Positions 55,573 through 64,000 of a stretch of 64,000 nucleotides of DNA are shown here, piece by piece. The stretch lies in NCBI GenBank assembly GCA_902826815.1, contig CADEGF010000044.1:1-64000 (forward strand), written 5' to 3'. The DNA comes from an uncultured Mycobacteriaceae bacterium (GTDB lineage: Bacteria > Actinomycetota > Actinomycetes > Mycobacteriales > Mycobacteriaceae). The notes beneath the pieces are model-generated. The model was given only the letters and a program-made list of their open reading frames with translations. It did no database searches and was not told the origin of the DNA. The position numbers and the translations under genes are program-made. Each line of letters starts with the position of its first letter. Position 1 is the first letter of the stretch.

Positions 55573-58122
55573 TTAATCCAGGCGTCCGGCGTCGATGACG
55601 CGCAGGACCGCCGCACCCTCCTCGTCGGAATCCGCCAGGTCGACTTCAGCTTCAAAGCCCCAGTCGTGGTCACCCGCGGGATCGTCCAGGATCTGGCGCA
55701 CCCGCCACACGTCTGGCCGCCGGTCGATGATCAGTAGCGCTGGCCCGCGGGCGTCTGCGCCGATGCCCACGTCGTCGTGCTCGGCGAAGTACGCGCGGAT
55801 GGCGTCCTCCCAACGTTGCGCAGTCCATCCGGAGCCGGCGTCCAATTCGCCGAGTTCGTGCCAGCGACGTCGCGAGAACAACTCCACCCGTTTGAACAGC
55901 GCATTGCGGACCATCGCGGTGAACGCCCGCTCGTTGCCCGTCAGCGGTCGCGGGCGGGCCGGTACCGCCACCGGAGCATCCAGCGGCTGGTCGGAGCCGG
56001 TGAGCTGCTCCCATTCGTCGAGCAGACTCGAATCCACTTGGCGCACAAGCTCGCCGAGCCACTCGACGATGTCGGTGAGCTCTTCGGTCCGTGCCGCGGC
56101 AGGCACTGAAGACCGCAGTGCCTTGAACGCGTCGGAAAGATAGCGCAGTACCGCACCTTCGGAGCGGGTCAGCCCATAGACGCTGATGAACTCCCGAAAC
56201 GTGAACGCCCGCTCCCACATCTCGCGTACGACGGACTTCGGTGCCAGCTGCCCGTCGGCGGCCCACGGGTTGCTCTGCAAGTAGACCTCGAAGGTGTGCC
56301 GGAGAAGTTCGTCGAGCGGCTTCGGATAGGTGACTTCCTCGAGCAACTCCATCCGCTCGTCGTACTCGATGCCCTCGGCCTTCATCTGGGCCACGGCCTC
56401 GCCTTTGGCCTTGTTCAGCTGCGCGGCCAGGATCTGGCGCGGGTCTTCGAGGGTCGCCTCGATGACCGAAACGACGTCCAGCGCATAGGTTTCCGAAGCC
56501 GAGTCGAGCACATCCATTGCGGCGAGCGCGAACGTCGACAGCGGCTGGTTGAGGGCGAAATCGGCTGGCAGGTCGACCGTCAGTCGGTAGCGCCGCCCGT
56601 CGGGCTCGGGCTCGTCGAGCCGCTCGACGACGCCGGCCTGCAACAGCGAGCGGGCGATGCCGACCGTCTCGCGGATGTGCTGAAGCTGGCGCTTGCGCGG
56701 TTCGTGGTTGTCGGTGAGTAGCCTGCGCATCGCGGCGAACGGGTCACCCGGGCGGTCGACGACGTCGAGGATCATCGCCGTGCTCACCCGCATATTGCTG
56801 GTGAGCGCTTCTGGGGCGGCGTCGACCAACCGCGTCATGGTCGACTCGCTCCACGGCACCATCCCCTCGGGCACCTTGCGGCGCACCAGCTTTCGGCGCT
56901 TTTTCGGGTCGTCGGCCACTTTGGCGAACTGTTTGAGGTTCTCCACCTCGTGGTCAGGCGCCTGGACGACCACGGTGCCTGCCGTGTCGTAGCCCGCGCG
57001 CCCCGCCCGGCCCGCGATCTGGTGGAATTCGCGCGCGCTGAGCAGCCGGGTACGGGTGCCGTCGTATTTCGACAATGCCGAGAAGACGACGGTGCGGATC
57101 GGCACGTTGATGCCGACGCCCAGGGTGTCGGTGCCGCAGATGACCTTGAGCAGGCCGGCCTGGGCGAGCTGTTCGACCAGCCGCCGGTACTTGGGCAGCA
57201 TTCCGGCGTGATGGACGCCGATCCCGTGTCGGACCAGTCGCGACAGTGTGGTGCCGAACGCGGACGAGAACCGGAACCCACCGATCAGGTCGGCGATCGC
57301 CTTCTTCTCCTCCTTGGTGCTCACGTTGACGCTCATCAGTGCCTGAGCCCGCTCCAGTGCGGAGGCCTGGGTGAAGTGGACGACGTAGATCGGTGCCTGC
57401 TTGGTGCTGAGCAGCTCACCGATCGTCTCGTGCATCGGCGTGGTCGCGTAGTAGTAGTGCAGCGGAACCGGGCGCTCGGCGTTGGCGACCAGCGCCGTCG
57501 GCCTACCGGTGCGTCGAGTGAGGTCCTCGCGGAGGAAGCTGACGTCGCCGAGCGTGGCCGACATCAGCAGGAACTGCGCGTGCGGCAACTCCAGCAGCGG
57601 CACCTGCCAGGCCCAGCCGCGGTCGGGGTCGCCGTAGAAGTGGAACTCGTCCATCACGACAAGAAGGTCGGCGGTCGTTTCCGATGGGCCGCCCTCGCGC
57701 AGGGCGATGTTGGCCAACACCTCCGCGGTACAAGTGATGATCGGCGCCGCGGGGTTGACCGAAGCGTCGCCGGTGAGCATCCCGACGTTCGCCGCCCCGA
57801 AGACGTCGCAGAGCGCGAAGAACTTCTCGCTCACGAGTGCCTTGATAGGCGCGGTGTAATAGCTGTGGGTTCCCGCTGCCAATGCCGCGTATAGCGCGCC
57901 GGTGGCCACCAGCGACTTGCCAGAACCGGTCGGTGTCGCCAGGACGACGTTGGCGCCACTGACAAGTTCGATCAGCGCCTCTTCCTGTGCCGGATACAGC
58001 GTGGTGCCGCTTTCCTCGGCCCATGCGGCGAAGGAGGCGAACAGCTCGTCTGGATCGGCGTTCTTCGCGCGAAAGGCGGAAAGGTCGCTCGGGTCGTCGA
58101 GCAGGGAAGGAGCGGGGGTCAT
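55573..58122 (-). CDS. Ski2-like DEAD/DEAH-box helicase with DUF3516
   Basis: An 849-residue superfamily 2 helicase. Motif I ATPTGSGKS (about 62-70), motif II DEFH (158-161, variant of DEVH), motif III LLMSATLGD and motif VI HQIAGRAGRAGYD. The C-terminal half (about 400-849) is the DUF3516 region of actinobacterial helicases. Probably acts on RNA, by similarity to Ski2/HelY types; not shown here. Confidence 0.9.
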   Translation of the reverse strand: MTPAPSLLDDPSDLSAFRAKNADPDELFASFAAWAEESGTTLYPAQEEALIELVSGANVVLATPTGSGKSLVATGALYAALAAGTHSYYTAPIKALVSEKFFALCDVFGAANVGMLTGDASVNPAAPIITCTAEVLANIALREGGPSETTADLLVVMDEFHFYGDPDRGWAWQVPLLELPHAQFLLMSATLGDVSFLREDLTRRTGRPTALVANAERPVPLHYYYATTPMHETIGELLSTKQAPIYVVHFTQASALERAQALMSVNVSTKEEKKAIADLIGGFRFSSAFGTTLSRLVRHGIGVHHAGMLPKYRRLVEQLAQAGLLKVICGTDTLGVGINVPIRTVVFSALSKYDGTRTRLLSAREFHQIAGRAGRAGYDTAGTVVVQAPDHEVENLKQFAKVADDPKKRRKLVRRKVPEGMVPWSESTMTRLVDAAPEALTSNMRVSTAMILDVVDRPGDPFAAMRRLLTDNHEPRKRQLQHIRETVGIARSLLQAGVVERLDEPEPDGRRYRLTVDLPADFALNQPLSTFALAAMDVLDSASETYALDVVSVIEATLEDPRQILAAQLNKAKGEAVAQMKAEGIEYDERMELLEEVTYPKPLDELLRHTFEVYLQSNPWAADGQLAPKSVVREMWERAFTFREFISVYGLTRSEGAVLRYLSDAFKALRSSVPAAARTEELTDIVEWLGELVRQVDSSLLDEWEQLTGSDQPLDAPVAVPARPRPLTGNERAFTAMVRNALFKRVELFSRRRWHELGELDAGSGWTAQRWEDAIRAYFAEHDDVGIGADARGPALLIIDRRPDVWRVRQILDDPAGDHDWGFEAEVDLADSDEEGAAVLRVIDAGRLD

Positions 58123-58160
58123 CGTGAGGACCAGCGTGCCTCAGCGCCGATCTGGCGCGG

Positions 58161-58514
58161 TCAGCGCGCGACGAGTGCGCGGTACTGCGGGCAATAGACG
58201 CTGACGGCACCCCTGAGCAAACCCACGGACTGGCCCTTGTCGAGGCCTTTCGACCGCAGGCTGTTGACCACGCCGCGGACCGTTGGCGCAGGCTCGACCT
58301 TGCCGGCGTCCAACGCCGAGCAGATTCCCCGCCCCACCTGGACTGCGTCGTCGGTTGAGGGCACCGGGATGTTGAGTTGCTTGACGATGGCGATGAAAGC
58401 GTCGTCCTCAGGCGTGGCGTGAGCCGACCCGCATCCGAAGGTGATTGCGACGCTGAGGCTGGCCGCCGCGAACGTCGCAACCAATGCCCCTCTTTGGAAC
58501 CGCGGGGTCAGCAT
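58161..58514 (-). CDS. Exported DUF732 protein
   Basis: A 117-residue secreted protein. The signal peptide covers about 35 residues (cut after AHA), then TPEDDAFIAIVKQLNIPVPSTDDAVQVGRGICSALDAG with a Cys pair (Cys in GICSAL and near the end, YCPQYR), which defines DUF732, a large mycobacterial family of unknown role. ATG 58514 has AGGAG at 6 nt. Confidence 0.87.
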   Translation of the reverse strand: MLTPRFQRGALVATFAAASLSVAITFGCGSAHATPEDDAFIAIVKQLNIPVPSTDDAVQVGRGICSALDAGKVEPAPTVRGVVNSLRSKGLDKGQSVGLLRGAVSVYCPQYRALVAR

Positions 58515-58558
58515 TGGTGCTCCTGTGGTGAGTGTGTCGGGAATGTCGATGACATTAG

Positions 58559-58585
58559 GGTATCCGGCCGGTTGCCGGTGATACC
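58559..58585. repeat. Stem-loop upstream of the DUF732 gene
   Basis: GGTATC/GATACC form perfect outer arms with CGGC/GCCG inside. It lies between the upstream exported-protein gene and the DUF732 gene and may end the former's transcript or bind a regulator. Confidence 0.4.
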
Positions 58586-58679
58586 TCAGCAGCACGGGTT
58601 GAGCGGCTCGCTGATGTCATATGCGGCACCACGTTCAGAGACAGAGCCCTACGTTGCCACCAACTCAGCAACGGCGGGT

Positions 58680-59351
58680 TTAGCAGGGAATGGGCAGCGT
58701 TATGAGGGGGATTACGCGGGCACTGGTGTTGCAGAATGCCTGCTGGGCTTGCTGCCCGCTCTCGATCCCGCGGGGCTGGTTGCCCGTCAGGAGGTCCACC
58801 CCGCCGATGACGGAGTTAGACAGTCCGCAAACCAGCACCACGTTCTGCGGATCGAGCCAATCTGGTATTGCCAGGAACCCGATATCGACGGGCGTTGGGA
58901 TGCTGTCGACCTGGGCCTGGTAGTACCCGCAGTCGGGTTGGCCGTTGGGAAGGACTCCCGGCGCCGGTGCGTTCATGGCTGCCTCGTCGGCAGCCCGCTG
59001 TTCCGCAGCGGCTCGGTCGGCCGCCACCATCTGGTCGGCATTGGCAAGGGCTTGCGAGGATTCCGGTGATGACTTGCCTGAACACGCAAGTATCAGGCGG
59101 CTGTTGTCTGCTTGAGTCTGAAGGTCGTTGTCGGCTAGGGCCTGATCACCCGTCGGGCCGTATGACCCTTGGTCGCTCCTGACTTGGTTGGAAGCAGCAA
59201 CAGTTGCATCGACCAAGGCCTGTTGCCCCTCGGGGGTGCTCATGTCGTAGGGGCAACCAGGGTCAGCTGCCGCTGACGGGCAGTACGCGACCCATGTGGC
59301 GGCTAGAGCGATCGCAGCGCAGCTGGTCACTGATGCAAATTTCTTGATCAT
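58680..59351 (-). CDS. Exported Cys-containing hypothetical protein
   Basis: A 223-residue secreted protein. Signal peptide about 29 residues (MIKKFASV...SAAA). The mature part is rich in Ala, Gln and Asp, predicted mostly helical (about 35-120), with six or so cysteines (PGCPYD, LACSGK, DCGYY, LVCGL, FCNTS, final C). No family recognised. ATG 59351 used; a GTG at 59366 adds five residues. Confidence 0.68.
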   Translation of the reverse strand: MIKKFASVTSCAAIALAATWVAYCPSAAADPGCPYDMSTPEGQQALVDATVAASNQVRSDQGSYGPTGDQALADNDLQTQADNSRLILACSGKSSPESSQALANADQMVAADRAAAEQRAADEAAMNAPAPGVLPNGQPDCGYYQAQVDSIPTPVDIGFLAIPDWLDPQNVVLVCGLSNSVIGGVDLLTGNQPRGIESGQQAQQAFCNTSARVIPLITLPIPC

Positions 59352-59521
59352 CGGCTCTTTTCTCACTTAGCCGCCGCGAGGCGTTCCAGTTCGCTGATTG
59401 GTCGGTCTGGCCCGTTGCCCCTGCCATTTTGTAGCAAATTGACCGAAGTATCAATATGCCATGCGGGGCAGCGTTGTTGAATCAGGTCGGGTCGGCTGCG
59501 TCGGCGAGAACCCGCCCGCGA

Positions 59522-59527
59522 TAAGTT
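59522..59527 (+). promoter_or_regulatory. -10 element of the sugar epimerase gene, leaderless configuration
   Basis: TAAGTT is followed by 7 nt and GTG 59535; a TTG at 59526 overlaps the hexamer and is rejected. Confidence 0.45.
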
Positions 59528-59534
59528 GACTGCT

Positions 59535-60470
59535 GTGGGCCCACGGACCGGAGGTCGCGTACTGATCACCGGCGGTGGCGGCTTTATCGGCGGCGCGGTC
59601 GTGAACGCGTTCCAGAGCCGGGGGGTTCCCGTCACCGTCGTCGACCGGGAGAGCCCCGACGCGGCGCGTGACGGCGTGACCCACGTCGTCGGAGACCTTC
59701 GCGACAGCCATGTCCGCGACGAGGCGATGACACCCGACACGGTCGGCATCGTCCACCTCGCGGCGTTGACGTCGGTCCTCCGCTCGGTGGAGCAGCCCGC
59801 GCAGACGTACGCCGACAACGTAGCTGTCACGCAGGAGCTGCTCGAGCTGGCGCGTACCAGGGGCGTGCGCAGATTTCTCTTGGCATCCACCAACGCGGTG
59901 GTGGGCGACGTGGGCACCACGACGATCACCGAACGGCTGCCGCTGCGACCACTCACGCCCTATGGGGCCACCAAGGCCGCCTGCGAAATGCTGCTGTCCG
60001 GCTACGCGGGGGCGTACAAGCTGGGAGCGTGCGCGCTGCGGTTCAGCAACGTGTACGGCCCGGGCATGGGCCATAAGGACAGCTTCGTGCCGAGGCTGAT
60101 GCGCGCGGCGCTCACCGGGACGACCGTACGGATCTATGGCGACGGATCGCAGCGCCGAGACCTCGTCCACATCGACGATGTCGTGCGCGGTGTGCTGCTC
60201 GCTTGGGACAGCGGCTACGTCGGAAGCGCGATCGTCGGGTCCGGGCGGTCGGTGTCCGTGCTGGAACTCGTCGAGACCGTTCGCCGCGTCACTGGCAAGG
60301 CCTTGATGGCGGAACATGTTGCGGCGCAACAAGGCGAGATGCCCGCCGTTGTCCTCGACCTTTCGCACAGCGCGGACGCCATCGGCTACCGGCCCACCGT
60401 CGAGCTCGCGGACGGGCTCGCCAGCACGTGGCGTTATTTCCGCGACGAGGTTCCAGGCGCGACCGCGTGA
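59535..60470 (+). CDS. NAD-dependent sugar epimerase/dehydratase
   Basis: A 311-residue extended SDR: cofactor motif LITGGGGFIGGAVVNAFQSRG (about 11-31), catalytic STN and TPYGATKAACEMLL (YxxxK), then RFSNVYGPGMGHKDSFVPRLM and the sugar-nucleotide domain. Likely acts on a nucleotide sugar. Its stop overlaps the GT2 start by 4 nt, so the two act in the same pathway. Confidence 0.88.
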   Translation: MGPRTGGRVLITGGGGFIGGAVVNAFQSRGVPVTVVDRESPDAARDGVTHVVGDLRDSHVRDEAMTPDTVGIVHLAALTSVLRSVEQPAQTYADNVAVTQELLELARTRGVRRFLLASTNAVVGDVGTTTITERLPLRPLTPYGATKAACEMLLSGYAGAYKLGACALRFSNVYGPGMGHKDSFVPRLMRAALTGTTVRIYGDGSQRRDLVHIDDVVRGVLLAWDSGYVGSAIVGSGRSVSVLELVETVRRVTGKALMAEHVAAQQGEMPAVVLDLSHSADAIGYRPTVELADGLASTWRYFRDEVPGATA

Positions 60471-61258
60471 GGCGCCTCGCGGACTACCCGGACGAGGTGG
60501 ACACCGATGCCATCGCCGAGTTCCACCAACGCCATCCGGGGCCGCGCTTCTCCCAACTGGTGGTGGTCATCGCCGCGTACAACGAGGCCGCCGGCATCGG
60601 ATCGGTGTTGGGCGACATTCCGAAACGCTGCTGCGGCATGCCAGTGGACGTGCTCGTCGTGGTCGACGGCGGCACGGACGAGACCGCCGAGATCGCGCGC
60701 GAGCACGGTGTCTACACGTGCGTCGCGGCGCGCAACCGCGGTCAGGGCGCGGCGTTGCGCCTCGGTTATCGGATGGCCGCCGAGTGCGGTGCCTGCTACG
60801 TGGTGACCACCGACGCCGACGGACAGTACGACAGTGCGGAGCTGGCCACCCTGGTGCGGCCGCTGGTCGAGGACCGGGCCGATTTCGTGACCGGATCGCG
60901 GCGGCTCGGCCGACACGAGGCGGACAGCCTGCTGCGCTGGATCGGGGTGCGTGTCTTCGCGATGCTGGCCTCGCTGCTGACGTGGCGTCGAATCACCGAC
61001 ACGTCGTTCGGGTTTCGGGCGATGCGAGCCGATCTCGCGTGCTCGGTGCCGCTGGTCGAGCCGCAGTATCAGTCGTCGGAGCTGCTACTCGGCATCACTG
61101 CCCGGCGCGGGCGGGTCCTCGAGGTGCCGATGACGATGCGCCGCCGCAGCAGCGGCGCCAGCAAGAAGGGCGGCGACCTGGTCTATGGCGCGCACTACGC
61201 GCGCGTCATGGTGCGGACGTGGTGCCGGGAGTACGTGCTGCGCGGTCGACGAAAATGA
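60467..61258 (+). CDS. Family 2 glycosyltransferase (DPM1-like)
   Basis: A 263-residue GT-A enzyme. N-terminal LVVVIAAYNEAAGIGSVL (about 30-47), DVLVVVDGGTDET (UDP/GDP site), TTDADGQYD (DxD-like, about 118-126) and the acceptor loop SGASKKGGDLVYG. Resembles polyprenyl-phosphate mannosyl/glucosyltransferases. GTG start in the epimerase stop (GTGA). Its last 53 bp overlap the convergent GtrA gene. Confidence 0.9.
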   Translation: MRRLADYPDEVDTDAIAEFHQRHPGPRFSQLVVVIAAYNEAAGIGSVLGDIPKRCCGMPVDVLVVVDGGTDETAEIAREHGVYTCVAARNRGQGAALRLGYRMAAECGACYVVTTDADGQYDSAELATLVRPLVEDRADFVTGSRRLGRHEADSLLRWIGVRVFAMLASLLTWRRITDTSFGFRAMRADLACSVPLVEPQYQSSELLLGITARRGRVLEVPMTMRRRSSGASKKGGDLVYGAHYARVMVRTWCREYVLRGRRK

Positions 61259-61667
61259 ATCGATCGAAAAGGATGAACTTCAGTAGGAACATCGCGCCGT
61301 AGGTCGCCAGGAACGCGGTGGCCACAAGCGTCACCTGCAGAGCATGTGCAGTGACGTGCTCGTGAACCCAGCGGTCGGCGGCCGTAGTCACGAGAATCGC
61401 GACCAGCGCCGTGACGACGACGATCACCGCGTACGGAAGGACCTCCCTGCCACGGTTCGGGCGTCCGCGGCGCTGCCACGCCCAGTACCGGTTCATCAGG
61501 TAGTTCGGAACCGCGCCCGCGACGAATGCGACGAGGCTGGCCACCAGCGGGACGGACCCGAACCAGTAGGTGATGACGAAGGCGACCTCGCTGATGACGC
61601 CGGCGATGACGGACGCGCCGGTGTAGCGAATCCACAGCCGAATTCGCTTGCCCCGCAGCTGAATCAA
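61206..61667 (-). CDS. GtrA-family membrane protein
   Basis: A 153-residue protein with four membrane helices and the GtrA pattern (RYTGASVIAGVISEVAFVITYW at the start; AGAVPNYLMNRYWAW). GtrA proteins are linked to flipping or using polyprenyl-linked sugars, which fits the GT2 gene next door. Start is TTG 61667, overlapping the methyltransferase stop by 4 nt. Confidence 0.88.
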   Translation of the reverse strand: MIQLRGKRIRLWIRYTGASVIAGVISEVAFVITYWFGSVPLVASLVAFVAGAVPNYLMNRYWAWQRRGRPNRGREVLPYAVIVVVTALVAILVTTAADRWVHEHVTAHALQVTLVATAFLATYGAMFLLKFILFDRFIFVDRAARTPGTTSAP

Positions 61668-62389
61668 CTATCGCCTCGTTTGCGGGCCACACACAACACC
61701 GACTGGCCGAAAGGTACTCGCATCACGCGTTCCAACGCCTTCGTAACCGGCACCACGCAGCGGTCGAAGGCAGCGACCATCCTCGGGTTGGGTGAGGTGG
61801 TGCCGCCTCTGCGAACAGCCAACCACCAGGCGACGCCGCCGAGCAGGTTCACCGGTTTCACCAGCTCGACGTCGAGTCCCGCCCGCCGGACCGCGCTGGC
61901 GAGAGAGCTCGGCGTGTAACGACGGACGTGGCCGACCCTGCGGTCGAACTCGCCGTACAGCTGCTGGTAGCCGGGAACCCAGAGAACCACGCTGCCGCCG
62001 ACCTCGACGACGCCGGCCAGCGACCGCAGCGCACCGGAGTCGTCCTCGATGTGTTCGAGCACGTTGATCGCGACCACCGAGGCGACGGGTCGCTCGAGGG
62101 CAGGCGGCTTGCCCAACTCGACTTGCCGGACCTCCACCTCGGAACGGCCGGCGAACCGGCGGGTCAGTACTGCAACGGCACCCGGGTCCACATCGGTCAC
62201 GATGAGTCGGTCCAGATCACCGAACTGCTCAGCGAACTCGCCGAGTCCGGCACCGACCTCCAGGACGGACCTGCCGCAATGCGGTGCGATCAGGTCGTAC
62301 TGATAGCGCCGGTACCTGGGCTTATCTGGGCCTGCGGCCTCGAGCTGACGACCGGTGGCCGCGGTGAAAGCACCAGAATGCTCGGGCAC
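61664..62389 (-). CDS. Class I SAM-dependent methyltransferase
   Basis: A 241-residue methyltransferase. Motif I VLEVGAGLGEFAEQFG (about 43-58), acidic loop VTDVDPGAVAVL, motif VVAINVLEHIEDDSGAL and WVPGYQQLYGEFDRRVGHVRRY. That last pattern is common in methyltransferases next to GT2/GtrA genes. GTG 62389 has a perfect AGGAG at 6 nt. Confidence 0.88.
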   Translation of the reverse strand: MPEHSGAFTAATGRQLEAAGPDKPRYRRYQYDLIAPHCGRSVLEVGAGLGEFAEQFGDLDRLIVTDVDPGAVAVLTRRFAGRSEVEVRQVELGKPPALERPVASVVAINVLEHIEDDSGALRSLAGVVEVGGSVVLWVPGYQQLYGEFDRRVGHVRRYTPSSLASAVRRAGLDVELVKPVNLLGGVAWWLAVRRGGTTSPNPRMVAAFDRCVVPVTKALERVMRVPFGQSVLCVARKRGDS

Positions 62390-62464
62390 GTGTTACTCCT
62401 CGATCCGCGGGGTATCAGTGCAATTGTGCACGTCAACACTTGCGCTCGTGATGATCAGATTCGA

Positions 62465-62470
62465 TAAGGT
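62465..62470 (+). promoter_or_regulatory. -10 element of the SQD1-like gene, leaderless configuration
   Basis: TAAGGT is followed by 6 nt and GTG 62477. Confidence 0.45.
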
Positions 62471-62476
62471 GATCTT

Positions 62477-63631
62477 GTGCGGGTTCTGGTGCTCGGCGGA
62501 GACGGGTACCTCGGCTGGCCGACTGCCCTTCATCTGTCGGATCGCGGTCACGAAACGGCGGTGCTCGACAACTTCGCGCGACGCGGCTATGACGACGAGC
62601 TGGGCGTCTGCAGCCTGGCCCCCATCGAGGATCTGGACGTCCGGATCACCGCGTGGCGGGACGTCTCGGGCCGAACCATCGCCTCGTACGTCGGCGACAT
62701 GCTGGACGCGGAATTCGTCTACGCCACGTTGCGCGACTTCGAACCCGAAGCGATCGTGCACTTCGCCGAACAACGGGCTGCCCCGTATTCGATGATCGAC
62801 CGCGCACATGCCGTCTACACCCAGCACAACAACGTCGTAGGAACGCTCAATCTGTTGTTCGGCATCGCCGAGACAAACCGGGACGTCCATCTGGTGAAGC
62901 TGGGCACCATGGGGGAGTACGGAACACCCAACATCGATGTCGAGGAGGGCTGGCTCGACCTCGAGCACAACGGCCGCAAGGACCGTGTCCTCTTCCCGAA
63001 GCGGCCAGGATCGTTCTATCACCTCAGCAAGGTGCACGACTCGCACAACATCGAATTTGGTTGCCGTAACTGGGGTTTGCGCGCCACCGATCTCAACCAG
63101 GGTGTTGTCTACGGGCAGCAGACCCCACAGACCGCATTGGACCCTCGGCTGTCTACCCGGTTCGACTACGACGGCGTTTTCGGAACGGTGCTGAACCGGT
63201 TCGTCATCCAGGCCGTCCTCGGCGAGCCGCTGACGGTGTATGGAGCAGGAAAGCAGACAAGAGGACTGATCGACATCCGCGACACCGTGGAGTGCATCCG
63301 GCTCGCGGTCGAGCACCCGGCCGAGCCCGGCGAGTTCCGGGTGTTCAACCAGATGACCGAATCCATGACCGTACGCGACATCGCTGACGTGGTGGCGAAC
63401 CAGTTCCCCGGGCCCGTGCAGATCGAGCACCTGGACAACCCTCGCACCGAGGCCCCGGAGCACTACTACAACGTCAAGCACACGGGTCTGGTCGAACTCG
63501 GCCTCCAACCACACCTGCTGTCAGACACCTTGATCGAGTCGATGTTCGGCATCGTCGAGGCCAACAAGCACCGGGTCGATATCGAGAAGCTGTATCCGAC
63601 CGTGCAGTGGTCGCAACCCAACAACGTGTGA
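62477..63631 (+). CDS. SQD1-like NAD-dependent epimerase (UDP-sulfoquinovose synthase family)
   Basis: A 384-residue extended SDR. Cofactor motif LGGDGYLGWPTALHLSDRG; then HFAEQRAAPYSMIDR (about 95-109), GTMGEYG with Thr144 and Glu147, YHLSKVHDSHNIEF with Tyr181 and Lys185, and DLNQGVVYG. These are the marker blocks of SQD1/SqdB, which makes UDP-sulfoquinovose from UDP-glucose and sulfite. It overlaps a polytopic protein gene by 4 nt. Sulfoquinovose synthesis in this organism is an inference. Confidence 0.88.
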   Translation: MRVLVLGGDGYLGWPTALHLSDRGHETAVLDNFARRGYDDELGVCSLAPIEDLDVRITAWRDVSGRTIASYVGDMLDAEFVYATLRDFEPEAIVHFAEQRAAPYSMIDRAHAVYTQHNNVVGTLNLLFGIAETNRDVHLVKLGTMGEYGTPNIDVEEGWLDLEHNGRKDRVLFPKRPGSFYHLSKVHDSHNIEFGCRNWGLRATDLNQGVVYGQQTPQTALDPRLSTRFDYDGVFGTVLNRFVIQAVLGEPLTVYGAGKQTRGLIDIRDTVECIRLAVEHPAEPGEFRVFNQMTESMTVRDIADVVANQFPGPVQIEHLDNPRTEAPEHYYNVKHTGLVELGLQPHLLSDTLIESMFGIVEANKHRVDIEKLYPTVQWSQPNNV

Positions 63632-64000
63632 CCAGCGTGACGGCCGTCGCGCGCGCTACCCGCAATCTCGTCGCCCGCCATTGGCCGTTCATCGCGCTGC
63701 TGACCGTGGGCGTCGCGTTGCGGGTGGTGACCTGGATTGCTTATCAGCCCGCGTTGCTGTTCGGCGATTCGTTCCGATTTCTCGGCAACGTCGGCATCTA
63801 CGACCCCAGCAATCTCAATCCAATCGGGTACGAGCTTTTCGTGTTGACTCCCGCCCTCGCGGTGGATGGGCTGGAACTGGTTGCTGCGGTTCAGCACCTC
63901 GTGGGCGTGGCCTCGGCCGTCGCGCTGTACGCATTGGCATTGCGGCACGGGGCGAACCGGTGGCTGGCCGCACTCGCCACCGCACCGCTGCTGCTGGACG
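63628..64000 (+). CDS. Polytopic membrane protein, GT-C-like, cut by the window end
   Basis: The first 124 codons of a gene that continues past the window. Three hydrophobic segments are visible (about residues 18-40, 68-85, 88-105), separated by a loop containing GDSFRFLGNVGIYDPSNLNPIGYELFV. Asp47 in the first outer loop is where GT-C glycosyltransferases carry their catalytic Asp. GTG start in the SQD1-like stop (GTGA). A lipid-linked sugar transferase is likely but unproven. Confidence 0.7.
   Translation, partial: MTSVTAVARATRNLVARHWPFIALLTVGVALRVVTWIAYQPALLFGDSFRFLGNVGIYDPSNLNPIGYELFVLTPALAVDGLELVAAVQHLVGVASAVALYALALRHGANRWLAALATAPLLLD

Overview
The window is high-GC DNA from an actinobacterium, almost certainly a fast-growing Mycobacterium (Mycolicibacterium type). 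Gene order follows the block known in M. tuberculosis as Rv0779c to Rv0826: purC, ptrB, purS-purQ, encapsulin/DyP, an M18 aminopeptidase, purL, purF, purM, a ygfZ-like gene, a PabC-like aminotransferase, nitrobindin, the cysA2 sulfur cluster, lmeA, glnR, mshD, phoU, an LCP protein, dus, desA1, a TetR gene and a DUF2236 gene. Two features point to a fast grower: a full pstSCAB operon lies between mshD and phoU, and ptrB is a single intact gene. Species was not determined.

Layout. 1-10.1 kb: purC-ptrB, a divergent DoxX/TetR pair with operator-like repeats, a peroxidase, a deacetylase-like gene, a flavoprotein, then purS-purQ. 10.1-15.9 kb: encapsulin and its DyP peroxidase cargo (minus strand), an aminopeptidase, small SnoaL and VOC proteins, a solute-binding lipoprotein and a cupin. 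15.9-28.7 kb: antiporter-purL-hydrolase-CPBP as one overlapping run; a putative nuclease gene bracketed by two copies of a 61-bp palindrome; a solitary MCE protein; then purF and purM. 28.7-38 kb: YgfZ, aminotransferase, methyltransferase, a structured non-coding stretch, SDR, nitrobindin with a previously untracked 32-residue membrane peptide gene, and the sulfur operon lmeA-thiX-(polycysteine leader)-DUF4395-cysA2-sseC. 38-45.6 kb: glnR-mshD, pstSCAB, a quinone oxidoreductase and phoU, with two phosphate-box-like arrays. 45.6-52.6 kb: LCP protein, dus, desA1, a PASTA-like exported protein, and the TetR/DUF2236 pair. 52.6-59.4 kb: a Ser/Thr kinase, an epimerase, a decayed acetyltransferase, a Ski2-like helicase and two secreted proteins. 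59.5-64 kb: a sugar-modification locus (two epimerases including an SQD1-like one, a GT2, a GtrA flippase-like protein, a methyltransferase and a polytopic protein cut by the window end).

Themes. All or part of the FGAM-to-IMP branch of purine synthesis is spread over six purine genes. Many genes here, including purC, purS, purL, tetR, dyp and phoU, have a TAnnnT -10 hexamer 6-8 nt before the start codon, which predicts leaderless mRNAs. The most unusual items are the palindrome-bracketed nuclease gene (21.8-22.8 kb), the orphan hairpin/short-peptide region (31.8-32.05 kb), the SQD1-like locus, the polycysteine attenuator, and the paired phosphate boxes at pstS and phoU. No rRNA, tRNA, CRISPR array, IS transposase or prophage gene was seen.
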